Assembly (NCBI GenBank): GCA_963598415.1
Contig: CAVBUH010000047.1
Span: 155,364-219,363, forward strand
From: Colimorpha_A sp900556615
Lineage (GTDB): Bacteria > Bacillota > Clostridia > Oscillospirales > CAG-272
Length of the DNA: 64,000 nucleotides
Direction of reading: 5' to 3'
How positions within the stretch are numbered: the stretch's first letter is position 1; each line of letters starts with the position of its first letter. The position numbers and the translations under genes are program-made. Below, piece by piece: positions 52,899 through 62,552 of this stretch. The notes below the pieces were generated by a model. It was not told the origin of the DNA and made no database searches. It saw only the letters and a list, made by a program, of their open reading frames with translations.

Positions 52899-53693
52899 TT
52901 ACTTCAGAGACATCGCCTTAATCCGATTGTAAAATTCAAGCGTTGAAAAGCTTCTTTCTATTTGATTAATCAGATACTTCTCACAAACGCGGCAGAAATC
53001 ACTCAGTTCCTCATTCGGTAAAGAAAAGGAAAATATCTTTTTCGGTGGACAGGAGACAACATATCTCATAGCCTCAAGCAGCCCGGAAGAAAGCGGAAGA
53101 ATGATTTTCGCAGCAGCAACATCTCCCCTGCTGATTTCTTCGTCATCAGCTCCGAAACAGTCTCCGCAAATAAGACTTCCATCCATCACATCAAGATATA
53201 GCCGAGGCGCGTCTTTTCTTCCGCACACAGTGCAGCCGGAAAGCTCCGGACAAAAGCCGCTTACCGAAGCGCACCGCAGTTCGAAAACAGCCTTTATAAA
53301 ATCAACGTTACGGTCGGTCTCCGAAAGCATATACAGTGTGTTAAGGGTAAGAGAAAGCATTCGACTCTCATCATTATTCTCAACGCATACTTCTCCGGCT
53401 ACGTCGGCAATATAGACAGCGGCAGCATTTCTTTCAAGCGAGCTTCTCAAGCCGAAAAACTGTTCTATTAACGAAGCTTCGGACAAAGTATAATATCCGC
53501 CCCGTTCCTTTACGGTAAATTCACTGTAACAAAGAAGCTGAGAACAAGCCATATCCTTATTTCGAATACTTTTCGCCCCTTTGGCGCAAACGGTTATTTT
53601 TCCCTTCTCCGCCGTTAAAAGCGTAAGGAGCTTATCATTCTCGGCATAGTCGCATTCCCTGATAACGAGAGCCGGAAAAGTAAGCATCGTCAT
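52899..53693 (-). CDS. recO: DNA repair protein RecO
   Basis: About 264 residues. An N-terminal OB-fold (LVIRECDYAENDKLLTLLTAEKGKI) precedes a helical domain with a zinc site (CTVCGRK ... LICGDCF). It loads RecA at gaps with RecR. Three ATGs are close together at the start; ATG 53693 follows GGAG by six bases. It lies between era and mutS2, separated from era by hairpins. Confidence 0.9.
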   Translation of the reverse strand: MTMLTFPALVIRECDYAENDKLLTLLTAEKGKITVCAKGAKSIRNKDMACSQLLCYSEFTVKERGGYYTLSEASLIEQFFGLRSSLERNAAAVYIADVAGEVCVENNDESRMLSLTLNTLYMLSETDRNVDFIKAVFELRCASVSGFCPELSGCTVCGRKDAPRLYLDVMDGSLICGDCFGADDEEISRGDVAAAKIILPLSSGLLEAMRYVVSCPPKKIFSFSLPNEELSDFCRVCEKYLINQIERSFSTLEFYNRIKAMSLK

Positions 53694-53739
53694 ATTAATC
53701 TCCATTCTGCCGCTTTAGCGGCTGCACAAATAGTATATT

Positions 53740-53790
53740 AAATTCACTTAAAAATGGGACCTAACCCATTTTTAAGTGAATTTTTGCGTG
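53740..53790. terminator. 19-bp perfect hairpin between era and recO
   Basis: AAATTCACTTAAAAATGGG (53740-53758) pairs with 53765-53783, 6-base loop. T and A runs lie on both sides. It would separate recO from era despite their usual linkage. Confidence 0.65.
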
Positions 53791-53851
53791 AAACAGATAT
53801 TATCATCAGCTAAACGTATCTTTCACGCTATACTACCTCGCGATACCGCAA

Positions 53852-54739
53852 TCAAAGCCGGTCCTTATTGAAGCCGAAATTATTGAGATTCACTGCGTCG
53901 TCTCTCCAGTTTTCCTTTACCTTTACCCAAAGATTGAGATACACTTTAATTCCGAAAAAGGCTTCCATATCCTCTCTCGCATATGTCCCGATTTTTTTGA
54001 GCTGTTCTCCGTGCTTTCCGATTATAATTCGCTTGTGCGCTTCTCTTTCACAGAAAATTTCGGCACGGATAGAGAGAAGCTTGTCCGTCTCGCTGAAATC
54101 CTCTATCACAACGGCAGTGCCGTGCGGTATTTCATCATCCAGTGTACGAAGAAGCTTTTCCCGTATGATTTCAGCGGCAATCTGTCTTTCGGGCTGGTCG
54201 GTAATATCATCTTCCGCAAAGAACCAGTTTCCTTCCTTGAGGAACTGTGCCGCTTCCTCCACAACTTCGTTCACGCCCTTATTGTTTACCGCGGAAACCG
54301 GAACAACCGCCGTAAAATCGTAAAGATCCCTGTACTCCAGAATGGTCCTTCCGACCGCTTCTCCGTTCACCTTATCCGTCTTGTTTATTACAAGAATGGC
54401 AGGAAGCTTTCTATTGGAAATTCTCTGAATAATATTTAAATCCGTTGCTCCCGGTTTAACGCCAGCCTCAACCACGACAAGACAGGCGTCAACCTCTCCG
54501 ATCGTATTCGATATCGTTTTTACCATATAGTCGCCGAGCTTATTCTTTGCCCTGATAAGTCCCGGCGTGTCAAGAAATACAAACTGTTCCTCCCCCTTGG
54601 TAAGCACTCCGGTTATCCTTGTACGTGTTGTCTGCGGTTTATTGGAAACTATGGCGATTTTTTCACCGAGTATGGAATTCAGAAGCGTAGATTTTCCTAC
54701 GTTCGGTCTTCCGAGTATTGCTATAAATCCTGTTTTCAT
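53852..54739 (-). CDS. era: Ribosome-assembly GTPase Era
   Basis: 295 residues. GTPase motifs G1 GRPNVGKST, G3 DTPGL, G4 NKTD; then the C-terminal KH domain with IIIGKHGEQLKKIG. It binds the 3' end of 16S rRNA during 30S maturation. AAAGGATG precedes the ATG at 54739. The order yqfC-yqfD-phoH-ybeY-era-recO is the common Firmicutes one, without dgkA and cdd. Confidence 0.95.
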   Translation of the reverse strand: MKTGFIAILGRPNVGKSTLLNSILGEKIAIVSNKPQTTRTRITGVLTKGEEQFVFLDTPGLIRAKNKLGDYMVKTISNTIGEVDACLVVVEAGVKPGATDLNIIQRISNRKLPAILVINKTDKVNGEAVGRTILEYRDLYDFTAVVPVSAVNNKGVNEVVEEAAQFLKEGNWFFAEDDITDQPERQIAAEIIREKLLRTLDDEIPHGTAVVIEDFSETDKLLSIRAEIFCEREAHKRIIIGKHGEQLKKIGTYAREDMEAFFGIKVYLNLWVKVKENWRDDAVNLNNFGFNKDRL

Positions 54740-54767
54740 TTTTACATCCTTTATTTATTGTGTCCGG

Positions 54768-55241
54768 TCATTTTTCTATTCCTGCGGCAGTCAGTATCGC
54801 ATCCTGTCTTTGAAACATTTCTCGTTCATCCTCCGGAGAAGTCTCATGATCATATCCGAGCAGATGAAGCATGGAATGAACGGTCAAAAAGGCAATCTCT
54901 CGCTCAAAGGAGTGACCATATTCCTCCGCCTGCGACGCCGCTTTTTCAAGAGAAAGCACAATATCGCCGAGAAGCACCGCCTCACCGTCGGTATCAAATT
55001 CTCCATTCTCCGAAAGCGGAAAGGAAAGCACATCAGTCGGTCGGTCAACATTTCTGTAGGCAAGGTTAAGCTCGTGGATTTTCTTGTTATCGGTAAAAAT
55101 CACAGAAACCTCCGCCTTCTGTCCGAAATTCTCAAATTCAAGCGCTGCGCTGACCGCCTTTTTAATAAGCGCGCGTATCGCGGGCGTTATCCTGACAAGC
55201 TTCTGATCATTTCTTATTAAAACGGTAGCTTTTGACTTCAT
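54768..55241 (-). CDS. ybeY: Endoribonuclease YbeY
   Basis: About 157 residues. The zinc site HSMLHLLGYDH with its three His residues is complete, and NLAYRNVDRPTDVLSFPL is the usual preceding motif. It works in 16S rRNA 3' maturation and ribosome quality control, fitting its neighbours era and phoH. It overlaps phoH by 35 bases when started at ATG 55241; no strong ribosome binding site is seen, so coupling to phoH is likely. The open frame extends to 55277. Confidence 0.93.
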   Translation of the reverse strand: MKSKATVLIRNDQKLVRITPAIRALIKKAVSAALEFENFGQKAEVSVIFTDNKKIHELNLAYRNVDRPTDVLSFPLSENGEFDTDGEAVLLGDIVLSLEKAASQAEEYGHSFEREIAFLTVHSMLHLLGYDHETSPEDEREMFQRQDAILTAAGIEK

Positions 55242-56229
55242 TGTTTTTCTCGGTTCTTTCCCTGTCATATTTTTCATAAGCGGTAATTATTTTCTGCACC
55301 AGTCTGTGTCTGACAACATCGCGTCCCGTAAAATGATGAATTGCGATATCATCGATGCCTTCAAGCACTTTGATTGCTTCAACGAGACCACTTCTTGCGC
55401 CGCGCGGAAGATCGGTCTGCGTAATATCTCCCGTAACCACAGCCTTTGAACCGGTACCGAGACGTGTGAGAAACATCTTCATTTGCTCCGGCGTTGTATT
55501 CTGCGCCTCATCAAGTATGATAAAGGAGTCGTCAAGAGTACGTCCTCTCATATAAGCAAGAGGGGCTATCTCAATGATTCCTCTCTCAATATTTTTCTGA
55601 TACGTTTCGTTTCCGAGCATTTCAAAAAGCGCGTCATAAAGCGGTCTTAAATACGGATCTATCTTATTCTGAAGATCTCCCGGCAGATAACCGAGCTTTT
55701 CGCCCGCCTCAACTGCGGGACGGGTAAGAATAATCCGGCTTACCTGCTTGGCACGAAGCGCTTTTACAGCCATGGCAACGGCAAGAAAGGTTTTTCCCGT
55801 TCCGGCAGGTCCTACTCCCATGACAACCGTATTATCCTTTATCAGTCCCACATACCTTTTCTGCCCTACGGTTTTTGCCTTTATCGGCTTTCCCCGATTT
55901 GTAATACAGATGCAATCGCCGTCGATCCCCTCAAGCTCAGAGCTTTTTCCGTCTCTCACCATTCCGATGACATAATCAACATCACTTTCGGAAAGTCTCC
56001 CGTTAAGAGCGGCAATGCGTTTAAGATAGGCAAGCGCTTCCGCGGCCTTTCCGACATTATCGGAATCGGTCCCGCTGACAGAAACGGCATTCCCTCCCGA
56101 AGAATCACTGTCCTTTGTTGAAATGTCTACTCCGAAAGCTTCTTCTATAAGCCTGACATTCGCGTCGTACCCTCCGAACAGAATCGCCGTCTGCTCTATA
56201 CTGTCGGTATTTATCATTTTCTCAGCCAT
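55207..56229 (-). CDS. phoH: PhoH-family ATPase
   Basis: 340 residues. A KH-like N-terminal part is followed by the ATPase domain with VVMGVGPAGTGKTFLAVAMA, RPAVEAGEKLGYLPGDLQNKI and FIILDEAQNTTPEQMKMFLTR (Walker B), TGDITQTDLP. PhoH proteins are linked with RNA metabolism near ybeY. The gene overlaps ybeY and follows yqfD by 27 bp. Confidence 0.92.
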   Translation of the reverse strand: MAEKMINTDSIEQTAILFGGYDANVRLIEEAFGVDISTKDSDSSGGNAVSVSGTDSDNVGKAAEALAYLKRIAALNGRLSESDVDYVIGMVRDGKSSELEGIDGDCICITNRGKPIKAKTVGQKRYVGLIKDNTVVMGVGPAGTGKTFLAVAMAVKALRAKQVSRIILTRPAVEAGEKLGYLPGDLQNKIDPYLRPLYDALFEMLGNETYQKNIERGIIEIAPLAYMRGRTLDDSFIILDEAQNTTPEQMKMFLTRLGTGSKAVVTGDITQTDLPRGARSGLVEAIKVLEGIDDIAIHHFTGRDVVRHRLVQKIITAYEKYDRERTEKNNEVKSYRFNKK

Positions 56230-56256
56230 CAGATCATATTATCCCTTTCACAGATA

Positions 56257-57492
56257 TCAGCTTACTCCGATCGGAACCTCCTCCGCAATATTTTCTACAC
56301 AGACAAGATTCCATACAAGAACAAGTTCATCTCCGTCTTCACCTGAGTAAAGCTCATAGGTCTCGTTCCTTGACAAAATCTCGGCGTCGCCAAGCTCCGC
56401 CGTAAACAGCTCCGCCATCTCGATTTTCGCCTCTGCAAGTGCCTCCTCGGGAGTAAGCGTTACTTCGGATTCGGTATATTCCTCATAATATCCGGTAACA
56501 ACACTGACAGGGAGCGCAATCCCTCCGGTGATTTTACCTCCTTCAAACAGAATAAGCCTTCGTTTATCTTCTATTATATCACAATCGTCCGGTAAAATGC
56601 TACTGTTTTCTTTAAGTTTTATGTTTTTTCCGAAGAAATTTAAATATTTATAGAGATTTTTTGTTCCGGAAAATATCTTTTTGACGCTTTTCAGCGGCAC
56701 CGTTACTTCAAGAGAACGTTCCGTCTGCGCATATATCCTTCCCCGGGACCGTACAAGTACAAAGCGCCCGTCATCGTCCCTTCCGATCTCCACTACTCCG
56801 CTGACAAGAAGCTGTCCTTTTTTCACATTCTCTCCGGCTTTCACTGCCGTTTTTCCGCTTGCCGTTTCAGTGCGTACAATGATTCCGTCCCGAGCCGCTA
56901 TAATATTGGTGGGTGTTCCGTTTCCGTCATCTTCTATGCTCTCCTTCGCTCTTCGTTCGATAATCTCTACTTTTGCAGTCGTACCTACCATATTTACCGA
57001 TATCCAAGATACATCCTCATTGGCAAGAATAAATTCGTGACAGATATTATAAAAGTCTACCGAGGGTATGTAGGTGCCTATCGAGCATCCAAGTGCTTCC
57101 AGAGAATCAATTACCTCGGCATCACTTATTTTTTCATTTCCGGACACGCTTACTTCCCATATATACATAGTGGACAGTCTGACAAGAAATATAAATAGAA
57201 TGATTCCGACAGGAATACCGATTCTCTTGCGATAACAGTATATAATATGGGGTAAGCCGTTATTTTTTTCAACTCGGATTCCTGATTCCGCGATATCCCC
57301 GCAAAGAGACCGCAGTCTTCTGAACTCACTGTTAAGCATCGAAAAGCGAAGCTCTCCGCTGCGGCTTCTCCTCATGTTCCAATAATCAAGATCATTTTTT
57401 ACAATAAAATTAACAACCGATGTCGCTGTTTCCGGAGAACATACAATGTCCTTATATCCGGCAAAAAAATTCAGTATTCTGAAAAGCAGCAT
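56257..57492 (-). CDS. yqfD: Sporulation protein YqfD
   Basis: 411 residues. One membrane segment (GIPVGIILFIFLVRLSTMYIW) at about residue 93, then a POTRA-like region (VSVSGNEKISDAEVIDSLEALG), ANEDVSWISVNMVGTTAKVEI and a beta-rich C-terminus. YqfD is a mother-cell sporulation protein in Bacillus under sigma-E. AAAGGA lies 11 bases before the ATG. Next to yqfC and phoH as expected. Confidence 0.9.
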   Translation of the reverse strand: MLLFRILNFFAGYKDIVCSPETATSVVNFIVKNDLDYWNMRRSRSGELRFSMLNSEFRRLRSLCGDIAESGIRVEKNNGLPHIIYCYRKRIGIPVGIILFIFLVRLSTMYIWEVSVSGNEKISDAEVIDSLEALGCSIGTYIPSVDFYNICHEFILANEDVSWISVNMVGTTAKVEIIERRAKESIEDDGNGTPTNIIAARDGIIVRTETASGKTAVKAGENVKKGQLLVSGVVEIGRDDDGRFVLVRSRGRIYAQTERSLEVTVPLKSVKKIFSGTKNLYKYLNFFGKNIKLKENSSILPDDCDIIEDKRRLILFEGGKITGGIALPVSVVTGYYEEYTESEVTLTPEEALAEAKIEMAELFTAELGDAEILSRNETYELYSGEDGDELVLVWNLVCVENIAEEVPIGVS

Positions 57493-57511
57493 ATCAACAA
57501 ATCCTTTCTTT

Positions 57512-57787
57512 TCATAACTGCCCGTCCGACAGCAAAATATTGCTTATTACTCCCGTCAGTCTTATCGTTCCTCCGCCGTATGAGCTCATCGTCAACCCGC
57601 GTCCTGCGATGGTTACCGTCATTCCCTTCAATTTCAGGACCGTCTCCTCTTCATCGTATGACAATATCTCTATACATTCGTCTATCCTTATCGAGTGATT
57701 TCCCTCAAGCTCCATATAAGGACAGGCTCCAAAGGATGACTCCGGCATGTCTACCGCCTCGGCAATTTTTCTTTTTAACTTTCCCAA
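57512..57787 (-). CDS. yqfC: Sporulation protein YqfC
   Basis: 91 residues. MELEGNHSIRIDECIEILSY and LKGMTVTIAGRGLTMSSYGG match the short YqfC family (YabP-like fold). It is encoded directly before yqfD, as in other endospore formers, and is divergent from ylbJ across about 120 bp. I could not find a clear sigma-E promoter between them. Confidence 0.9.
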   Translation of the reverse strand: MGKLKRKIAEAVDMPESSFGACPYMELEGNHSIRIDECIEILSYDEEETVLKLKGMTVTIAGRGLTMSSYGGGTIRLTGVISNILLSDGQL

Positions 57788-57907
57788 CGCATATCTCCTC
57801 CACCCCGCAAATATAGTTTACTGTAAGATAACACCACATCATTCATGAAATATGAAACTGCAGGGTGCTATCTGTAAAATAATATGCAAAACGGACGGTA
57901 TACATTC

Positions 57908-58876
57908 ATGGACAAAATCACCCGAATAAAAAAAAGCAGCAGAATTACTGAAATTATCATCGGCGGCGTGGCATTAATAGCGATGTTTGTTTTCCTCGCA
58001 ACATCAGAAATTGCTTCCCGAACCGTTCTAAATGCGATCATATTATGCGGAAAATCACTTATTCCGGCAATATTCCCTTTTCTTGTACTTTGCGGAGTGC
58101 TGATAAGATTGGGATTCCCGGAAAAAGCCACAAAATCGATCGGAAAACCGTTGAAGCTTCTTTTGGGTGTAAACGGATCCTGCGCAGCATCGGTAATCGC
58201 CGGACTGCTCTGCGGTTTTCCAACAGGGGCGGCAGCGGCTTACGGTATAAGAAAGCGAGGGCTTTGCAGTGACAAAGACTGTGAGCGCACCATATTGATC
58301 AGCAGCTTTGCCTCTCCCGCTTTTCTGATTGCCGGCGTAGGAATATCGATGCTCGGAAGCGCAAGAAGAGGACTTTTGCTCTGGATTCTTCAGATATCCG
58401 CAACACTTTGCGTCGGACTCCTATTTAATATCGCAGGGATAGGAGGAAAAAAAGATACCGATTATCCTGAATATTATCCTTCACTGCAAAAAAGGACAGG
58501 TTTCGGCTGTATTGCGGAAGCCATACGGGAGGCGGCCAATACCATGATCGGAATTTGCGGTGCCGTAATCTTCTTCTCCGTTTTCTCCGGATATATCTCC
58601 TCGATAAGATTTCTCCCAAATATGCTGAAATGCATTTTGATCTCCTTTTTTGAGCTTACCTCCGGTGCCTCGCTCACTTCACAGCTTCTTCTTCCCGATC
58701 AGTCGTTTGTTATCATTGCCGGAGCGGCAGGCTGGTCAGGACTCTCTGTTCACGCGCAAACTGCGCTTGTTACAAACGGAGAAATCAAGCTCGGAAAATA
58801 TATCTTCGGAAAATGTCTATCGTCTGTTTTGGCGGCACTTTTCGCAGCAATTGCCGTAAGAATGGGAATCATATAA
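57908..58876 (+). CDS. ylbJ: YlbJ-like sporulation integral membrane protein
   Basis: About 322 residues with eight or so membrane segments and two nucleoside-transporter gate-like halves: SLIPAIFPFLVLCGVLIRLG and LLCGFPTGAAAAYGIR, then SSFASPAFLIAGVG and EAANTMIGICGAVIFFSVFS. This matches YlbJ, a mother-cell protein needed for spore cortex formation. ATG 57908 follows ACGGACGG; ATG 57884 is the alternative. Divergent from yqfC. Confidence 0.82.
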   Translation: MDKITRIKKSSRITEIIIGGVALIAMFVFLATSEIASRTVLNAIILCGKSLIPAIFPFLVLCGVLIRLGFPEKATKSIGKPLKLLLGVNGSCAASVIAGLLCGFPTGAAAAYGIRKRGLCSDKDCERTILISSFASPAFLIAGVGISMLGSARRGLLLWILQISATLCVGLLFNIAGIGGKKDTDYPEYYPSLQKRTGFGCIAEAIREAANTMIGICGAVIFFSVFSGYISSIRFLPNMLKCILISFFELTSGASLTSQLLLPDQSFVIIAGAAGWSGLSVHAQTALVTNGEIKLGKYIFGKCLSSVLAALFAAIAVRMGII

Positions 58877-58904
58877 AATATTTTAAAAAAATGCAGGAAT
58901 CCTA

Positions 58905-58933
58905 TTGCAAAAATTCATATTGCATGGTATAAT
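58905..58933 (+). promoter_or_regulatory. Sigma-A promoter of the Re-citrate-synthase-like gene
   Basis: TTGCAA at 58905-58910 and TATAAT at 58928-58933, 17-base spacer; ACGGAGG precedes the ATG at 58986. Confidence 0.7.
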
Positions 58934-58985
58934 CATCTTAATATCCCAATCAACAGGATTACTTTGACAAATTACGGAGGCAAAA

Positions 58986-60431
58986 ATGCAGGAAAATCAG
59001 AACAAGCCGATTTCTCAGGGACAAACGCTTGAATTTTCACACGCTACCAATCTGCTTGAGCAGTCGGCATATAAATATCAGCTCCAGGATCGCGATACCC
59101 CGAATCTTTACCGCCATCTCTTCGATTATGAATCAGTACCGAAGGTATCTTTCAATCATCGCTATGTGCCGGTTAACATGCCGGAAGAAGTATGGATAAC
59201 CGATACAACCTTCCGCGACGGTCAGCAATCCACCTCTCCCTTTACCGTTGAACAAATAGTAGAGCTGTTCAAGCTTCTTCACAAGCTCGGAGGACCGAAA
59301 GGACTTATCCGTCAAAGCGAATTTTTCGTATACTCCGAAAAAGACAGACGCGCCGTTGAGGAGTGTCAGTCTTTAGGCTACGAATTTCCCGAGGTAACAA
59401 GCTGGATACGCGCTAACGACAAGGATTTCGATCTGGTAAAATCTCTCGGGCTGAAAGAAACCGGTGTTCTTGTATCGTGCTCCGACTATCATATCTACAA
59501 TAAAATGGGGCTTACCCGCGCAAAAGCAATGGATAAATACCTCGGTATCGTAAAAAATATCCTTGACAAGGGAATCCGTCCCCGCTGTCACTTTGAGGAT
59601 ATCACACGCGCCGATTACTACGGTTTCGTCGTTCCTTTTGCAGAAGCGCTGAACAGGCTCTCGGAGGAAGCGGGTATTCCCATAAAAATACGTGCCTGCG
59701 ATACCATGGGCTTCGGCGTTTCCTATCAGGGTGCCGCTCTCCCGAGAAGCGTCCCCGGTATTATTTACGGACTTCAGCATTACGCCGGCTTCCCAAGCTC
59801 CATGCTCGAATGGCACGGCCACAATGACTTTTACAAGGTAGTCACAAATGCCTCAACCGCTTGGCTCTACGGCTGTTCCGGCGTCAACTGTTCCCTGCTC
59901 GGAATAGGAGAAAGAACCGGAAACTGCCCTCTTGAGGCAATGGCAATTGAATATGCCTCGCTTCGCGGAACAACCGACGGAATGAATCTTTCGGTAATAA
60001 CCGAAATAGCCAATTTCTTTGAACAGGAAATCGGATATGAAATACCGCCGAGAACTCCCTTTGTCGGACGTAATTTTAATGTCACACGCGCCGGAATCCA
60101 TGCGGACGGACTTCTCAAGGATCAGGAAATCTATAATATCTTCGACACCGAAAAGATACTCGGACGTCCCGCCGCCGTTGCGGTTGATTCGCACAGCGGT
60201 CTTGCGGGTATTGCTTTTTGGATAAACGGATATTTCAGACTTACAGGAGAGGACGCCATCGACAAAAGATCTCCTCTTATTGCCAAAATCAAGGATGAGG
60301 TGGATAAGCAGTATGCCGACGGAAGAAATACCGCTATGGGCGATATGGAGCTTGAATATATCGTGAAAAATATCGACTTTGATGAGTATGAAAGACTTAG
60401 TCATATTCATCTCCGTGAAAAACACGAATAA
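58986..60431 (+). CDS. HMGL-domain acyltransferase, probable Re-citrate synthase
   Basis: 481 residues. A DRE-TIM barrel of the isopropylmalate/homocitrate synthase family: WITDTTFRDGQQS with the metal-binding Asp, GGPKGLIRQSEFFVYSEKD, RCHFEDITRADYYGF, RACDTMGFGV and the HGHND metal-binding motif (LEWHGHNDFYKV). The LIRQ-EFF-YS and SCSDYHIY patterns match, as I recall them, the Clostridium kluyveri type Re-citrate synthase, which condenses oxaloacetate and acetyl-CoA. There is no leucine-regulatory LeuA domain. Isopropylmalate or homocitrate synthase activity cannot be excluded. It is monocistronic, with its own promoter and terminator. Confidence 0.8.
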   Translation: MQENQNKPISQGQTLEFSHATNLLEQSAYKYQLQDRDTPNLYRHLFDYESVPKVSFNHRYVPVNMPEEVWITDTTFRDGQQSTSPFTVEQIVELFKLLHKLGGPKGLIRQSEFFVYSEKDRRAVEECQSLGYEFPEVTSWIRANDKDFDLVKSLGLKETGVLVSCSDYHIYNKMGLTRAKAMDKYLGIVKNILDKGIRPRCHFEDITRADYYGFVVPFAEALNRLSEEAGIPIKIRACDTMGFGVSYQGAALPRSVPGIIYGLQHYAGFPSSMLEWHGHNDFYKVVTNASTAWLYGCSGVNCSLLGIGERTGNCPLEAMAIEYASLRGTTDGMNLSVITEIANFFEQEIGYEIPPRTPFVGRNFNVTRAGIHADGLLKDQEIYNIFDTEKILGRPAAVAVDSHSGLAGIAFWINGYFRLTGEDAIDKRSPLIAKIKDEVDKQYADGRNTAMGDMELEYIVKNIDFDEYERLSHIHLREKHE

Positions 60432-60809
60432 AACATAAGCGTACGGCGCAACAACCGGAGCCAGAAAACCTAATTGACCGATGAGGAGAAAATGCCGCAA
60501 AGAAAGCTTCCCATTCGCCGATTGACTGCGATAAGAATCGGTAAAAACGCAATATGAATACGATGGAAACGCCCGAAAATTTTTAAAACTGTTCGGGCGT
60601 TTTTTGTGTCTCCGGCTGAATATTGCGCTTTTTCTGACATAGATTTTTACCGAAAGTACAAGACAAAACGGAATTTCAAAGCCGCAATTTCTTAAGTAAT
60701 CGCTGCTCTGATAGAATTCCAATAAATTTCAACAGAATTCTCCTGATATATTGAAAATATAGGACATTCAGAGGAAAATAAGATAAACCGCAATTGGTAG
60801 AGGTATATT
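60432..60809. other. Intergenic stretch before the GNAT gene
   Basis: No gene. It holds the terminator at 60568-60606; apart from two GAATTC sites 22 bp apart I see no structure. Confidence 0.4.
60568..60606 (+). terminator. Terminator of the Re-citrate-synthase-like gene
   Basis: ACGCCCGAA (60569-60577) pairs with TTCGGGCGT (60592-60600), followed by TTTTTT. Confidence 0.85.
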
Positions 60810-61238
60810 GTGATAAGAAAATTCAGAACTGAAGATATAGACAACATTATGCAGATATGGCTGGACACAAATATCAAAACACATAATTTCATACAAAAAC
60901 AATATTGGACAGACCATTACGCAAGGGTAAAAAATCTATTGCCCCGCGCGGAAATTTATGTATACGAAACCAATAATACCAAGCAAGCAACGGGTTTTAT
61001 CGGTTTGACTGACAATTACATCGAAGGAATTTTTGTGAGAGAAGCGATTCAATCAAAAGGCATCGGAAAAGAATTATTGGATTATGTGAAAGAAATCAGA
61101 TCATCTCTGTATTTAAATGTTTACCAAAAAAATACCCGGGCGATTCTTTTTTATCTGAGAGAACGTTTTGAAATTCAATCCGAAAGTATTGATGAAAGCA
61201 CTAATGAAAAAGAATTTATTATGACTTGGAGTAAATAG
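60810..61238 (+). CDS. GNAT acetyltransferase (YiaC-like)
   Basis: 142 residues starting from GTG 60810 with AGAGG upstream. MIRKFRTEDIDNIMQIWLDT is the start shared with the YiaC/RimI-like GNAT group; AIQSKGIGKELLDYVKEI binds acetyl-CoA and NVYQKNTRAILFYLRERF follows. YiaC-type enzymes acetylate protein lysines or small molecules; the target is unknown. It stands alone and converges on the GDPD pseudogene. Confidence 0.82.
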   Translation: MIRKFRTEDIDNIMQIWLDTNIKTHNFIQKQYWTDHYARVKNLLPRAEIYVYETNNTKQATGFIGLTDNYIEGIFVREAIQSKGIGKELLDYVKEIRSSLYLNVYQKNTRAILFYLRERFEIQSESIDESTNEKEFIMTWSK

Positions 61239-61371
61239 CCGATCTCTTTGTTATAAACTATTATCATCTCTGTGATACAAAAACATCTGTTTCCCGCAGT
61301 TCTTTACGTCTGATTGAACGTTTCCGTCAGCAAAATTTTTATAAATCCATTCTCACGGGCAAATGGGCAAA

Positions 61372-61408
61372 TAAAAAGAGGCTGCCGTGTTAAAGCACGG
61401 CTTGCCTC
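61372..61408 (-). terminator. Terminator of the GDPD gene (minus strand)
   Basis: GAGGC.TGCCGTG (61378-61389) pairs with CACGGC..GCCTC (61396-61408); on the minus strand it is followed by TTTTTA. Confidence 0.7.
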
Positions 61409-61513
61409 CTGATACTGATTTCGCCGGGCCTCCGGCAGTATTCTTTTTATTAGATTTTTCAAAAGTGTAAGAGAACATAAACATATTGACCGGTACAATA
61501 AAAAGCAAAAAGG

Positions 61514-62343
61514 TCATTGTTGTTCGGGCGCCACCGGTCTGAAAAAACTTTCTTTCAGCGTCTGAAAATGCTTTATCCATTCCGGCTTTACTTGTCCCGC
61601 CGTTTCGATAATATCCGGTTCAAAGTCTTCGACAGCCGTTACAAGCTCCTGTTTTTCCGACAAAATCCAAATACCGAGTTTACCGTATTTTTTTACAGTA
61701 TGGCAAATCTCTTTTGTTGCCTTTGCTTTCTTAAACCATTTTGACGCCGCGTTATCATAGCAAACCCATATACTAAAATCATGTCCCGCCGACATTTCAG
61801 CTATGCTTTCAAGATTCTCCCTTGAAAAAACAGCTCCGTCATAGTGCAGATCCGCATATGGAAATCTCTTAGAGATAACAGAAATTGTTTTCATATCGGT
61901 ACAGGTAAAGCCTGCCCTTACTTTATCCTGTTTTTTTCATATTCCCCGAAAAGCTTCTCCCTAACGTCTTCGGGAAAGCGCTCCCACACATTATCAATCT
62001 TCAATGTTATCTTGTACTGCTCGGCAAAGCTTAAAAGCTCAGAAAACAGCGGAAGCTTTTCCCCTTTGAAGGAATTGTCAAACCATAAGCCATAATCAAA
62101 AGAACGAGCTTCTGCCAAGGATATTTCATTAATTTTGATTTCCTTTGACAATTGTCCGCCGCCGGGCAGTCTTCCCGTTCTGTTAAGAGAAAAATCATGC
62201 AGCACGACGATTTCTCCATCCTTTGTAAATTTCGGATCAAATTCTATAACATCATATCCCTGTGCAACCGCCGCCCGAAATGCAGAAAAAGTGTTTTCCG
62301 GATACTCCGAGCTTACTCCCCTGTGCGCCTGTAATTTAATCAT
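61514..62343 (-). pseudogene. Glycerophosphodiester phosphodiesterase split by a 1-base frameshift
   Basis: Two minus-strand frames join into one GDPD. The 5' part (62343-61918, 141 codons) has the active-site HRGVSSEYPENT, EFDPKFTKDGEIVVLHD and NRTGRLPGG. The 3' part (to 61514) continues the barrel with DMKTISVISKRFPYADLHYDG. The break is at a run of seven A (61931-61937 on the complement): with eight A the frame reads through EYEKKQDKVRAGF and joins the second part. The enzyme would release glycerol-3-phosphate from glycerophosphodiesters. The indel may be real, a slippage site or a sequencing error. Confidence 0.8.
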
Positions 62344-62552
62344 CTTACATTCTCCGATAAATTATTTTGAATATTATTTTCGCAGCTCTGATATATGGGT
62401 TTCCTGTTCCTCAGGATCAGCACAATCGGCAATCAATTCGCCCAATCGGGGAAAAATATTTTCTTTCGAGAAATCACCGAAATGAAAGTATATATGTTTC
62501 GAAATACATCAGGAAGCTTTCACAAGTCGTAATATCCGCATTTGTCCGCTTT

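Noticed and set aside
57788..57907. Sigma-E promoter between yqfC and ylbJ
   Set aside because: A TCATATT -35-like and a CTTACAGT -10-like motif exist on the minus strand, but 21 bases apart, which is too far.
59853..60722. 289-codon minus-strand frame over the Re-citrate-synthase-like gene and its terminator
   Set aside because: It runs antisense through conserved HMGL motifs and the terminator; no domain.
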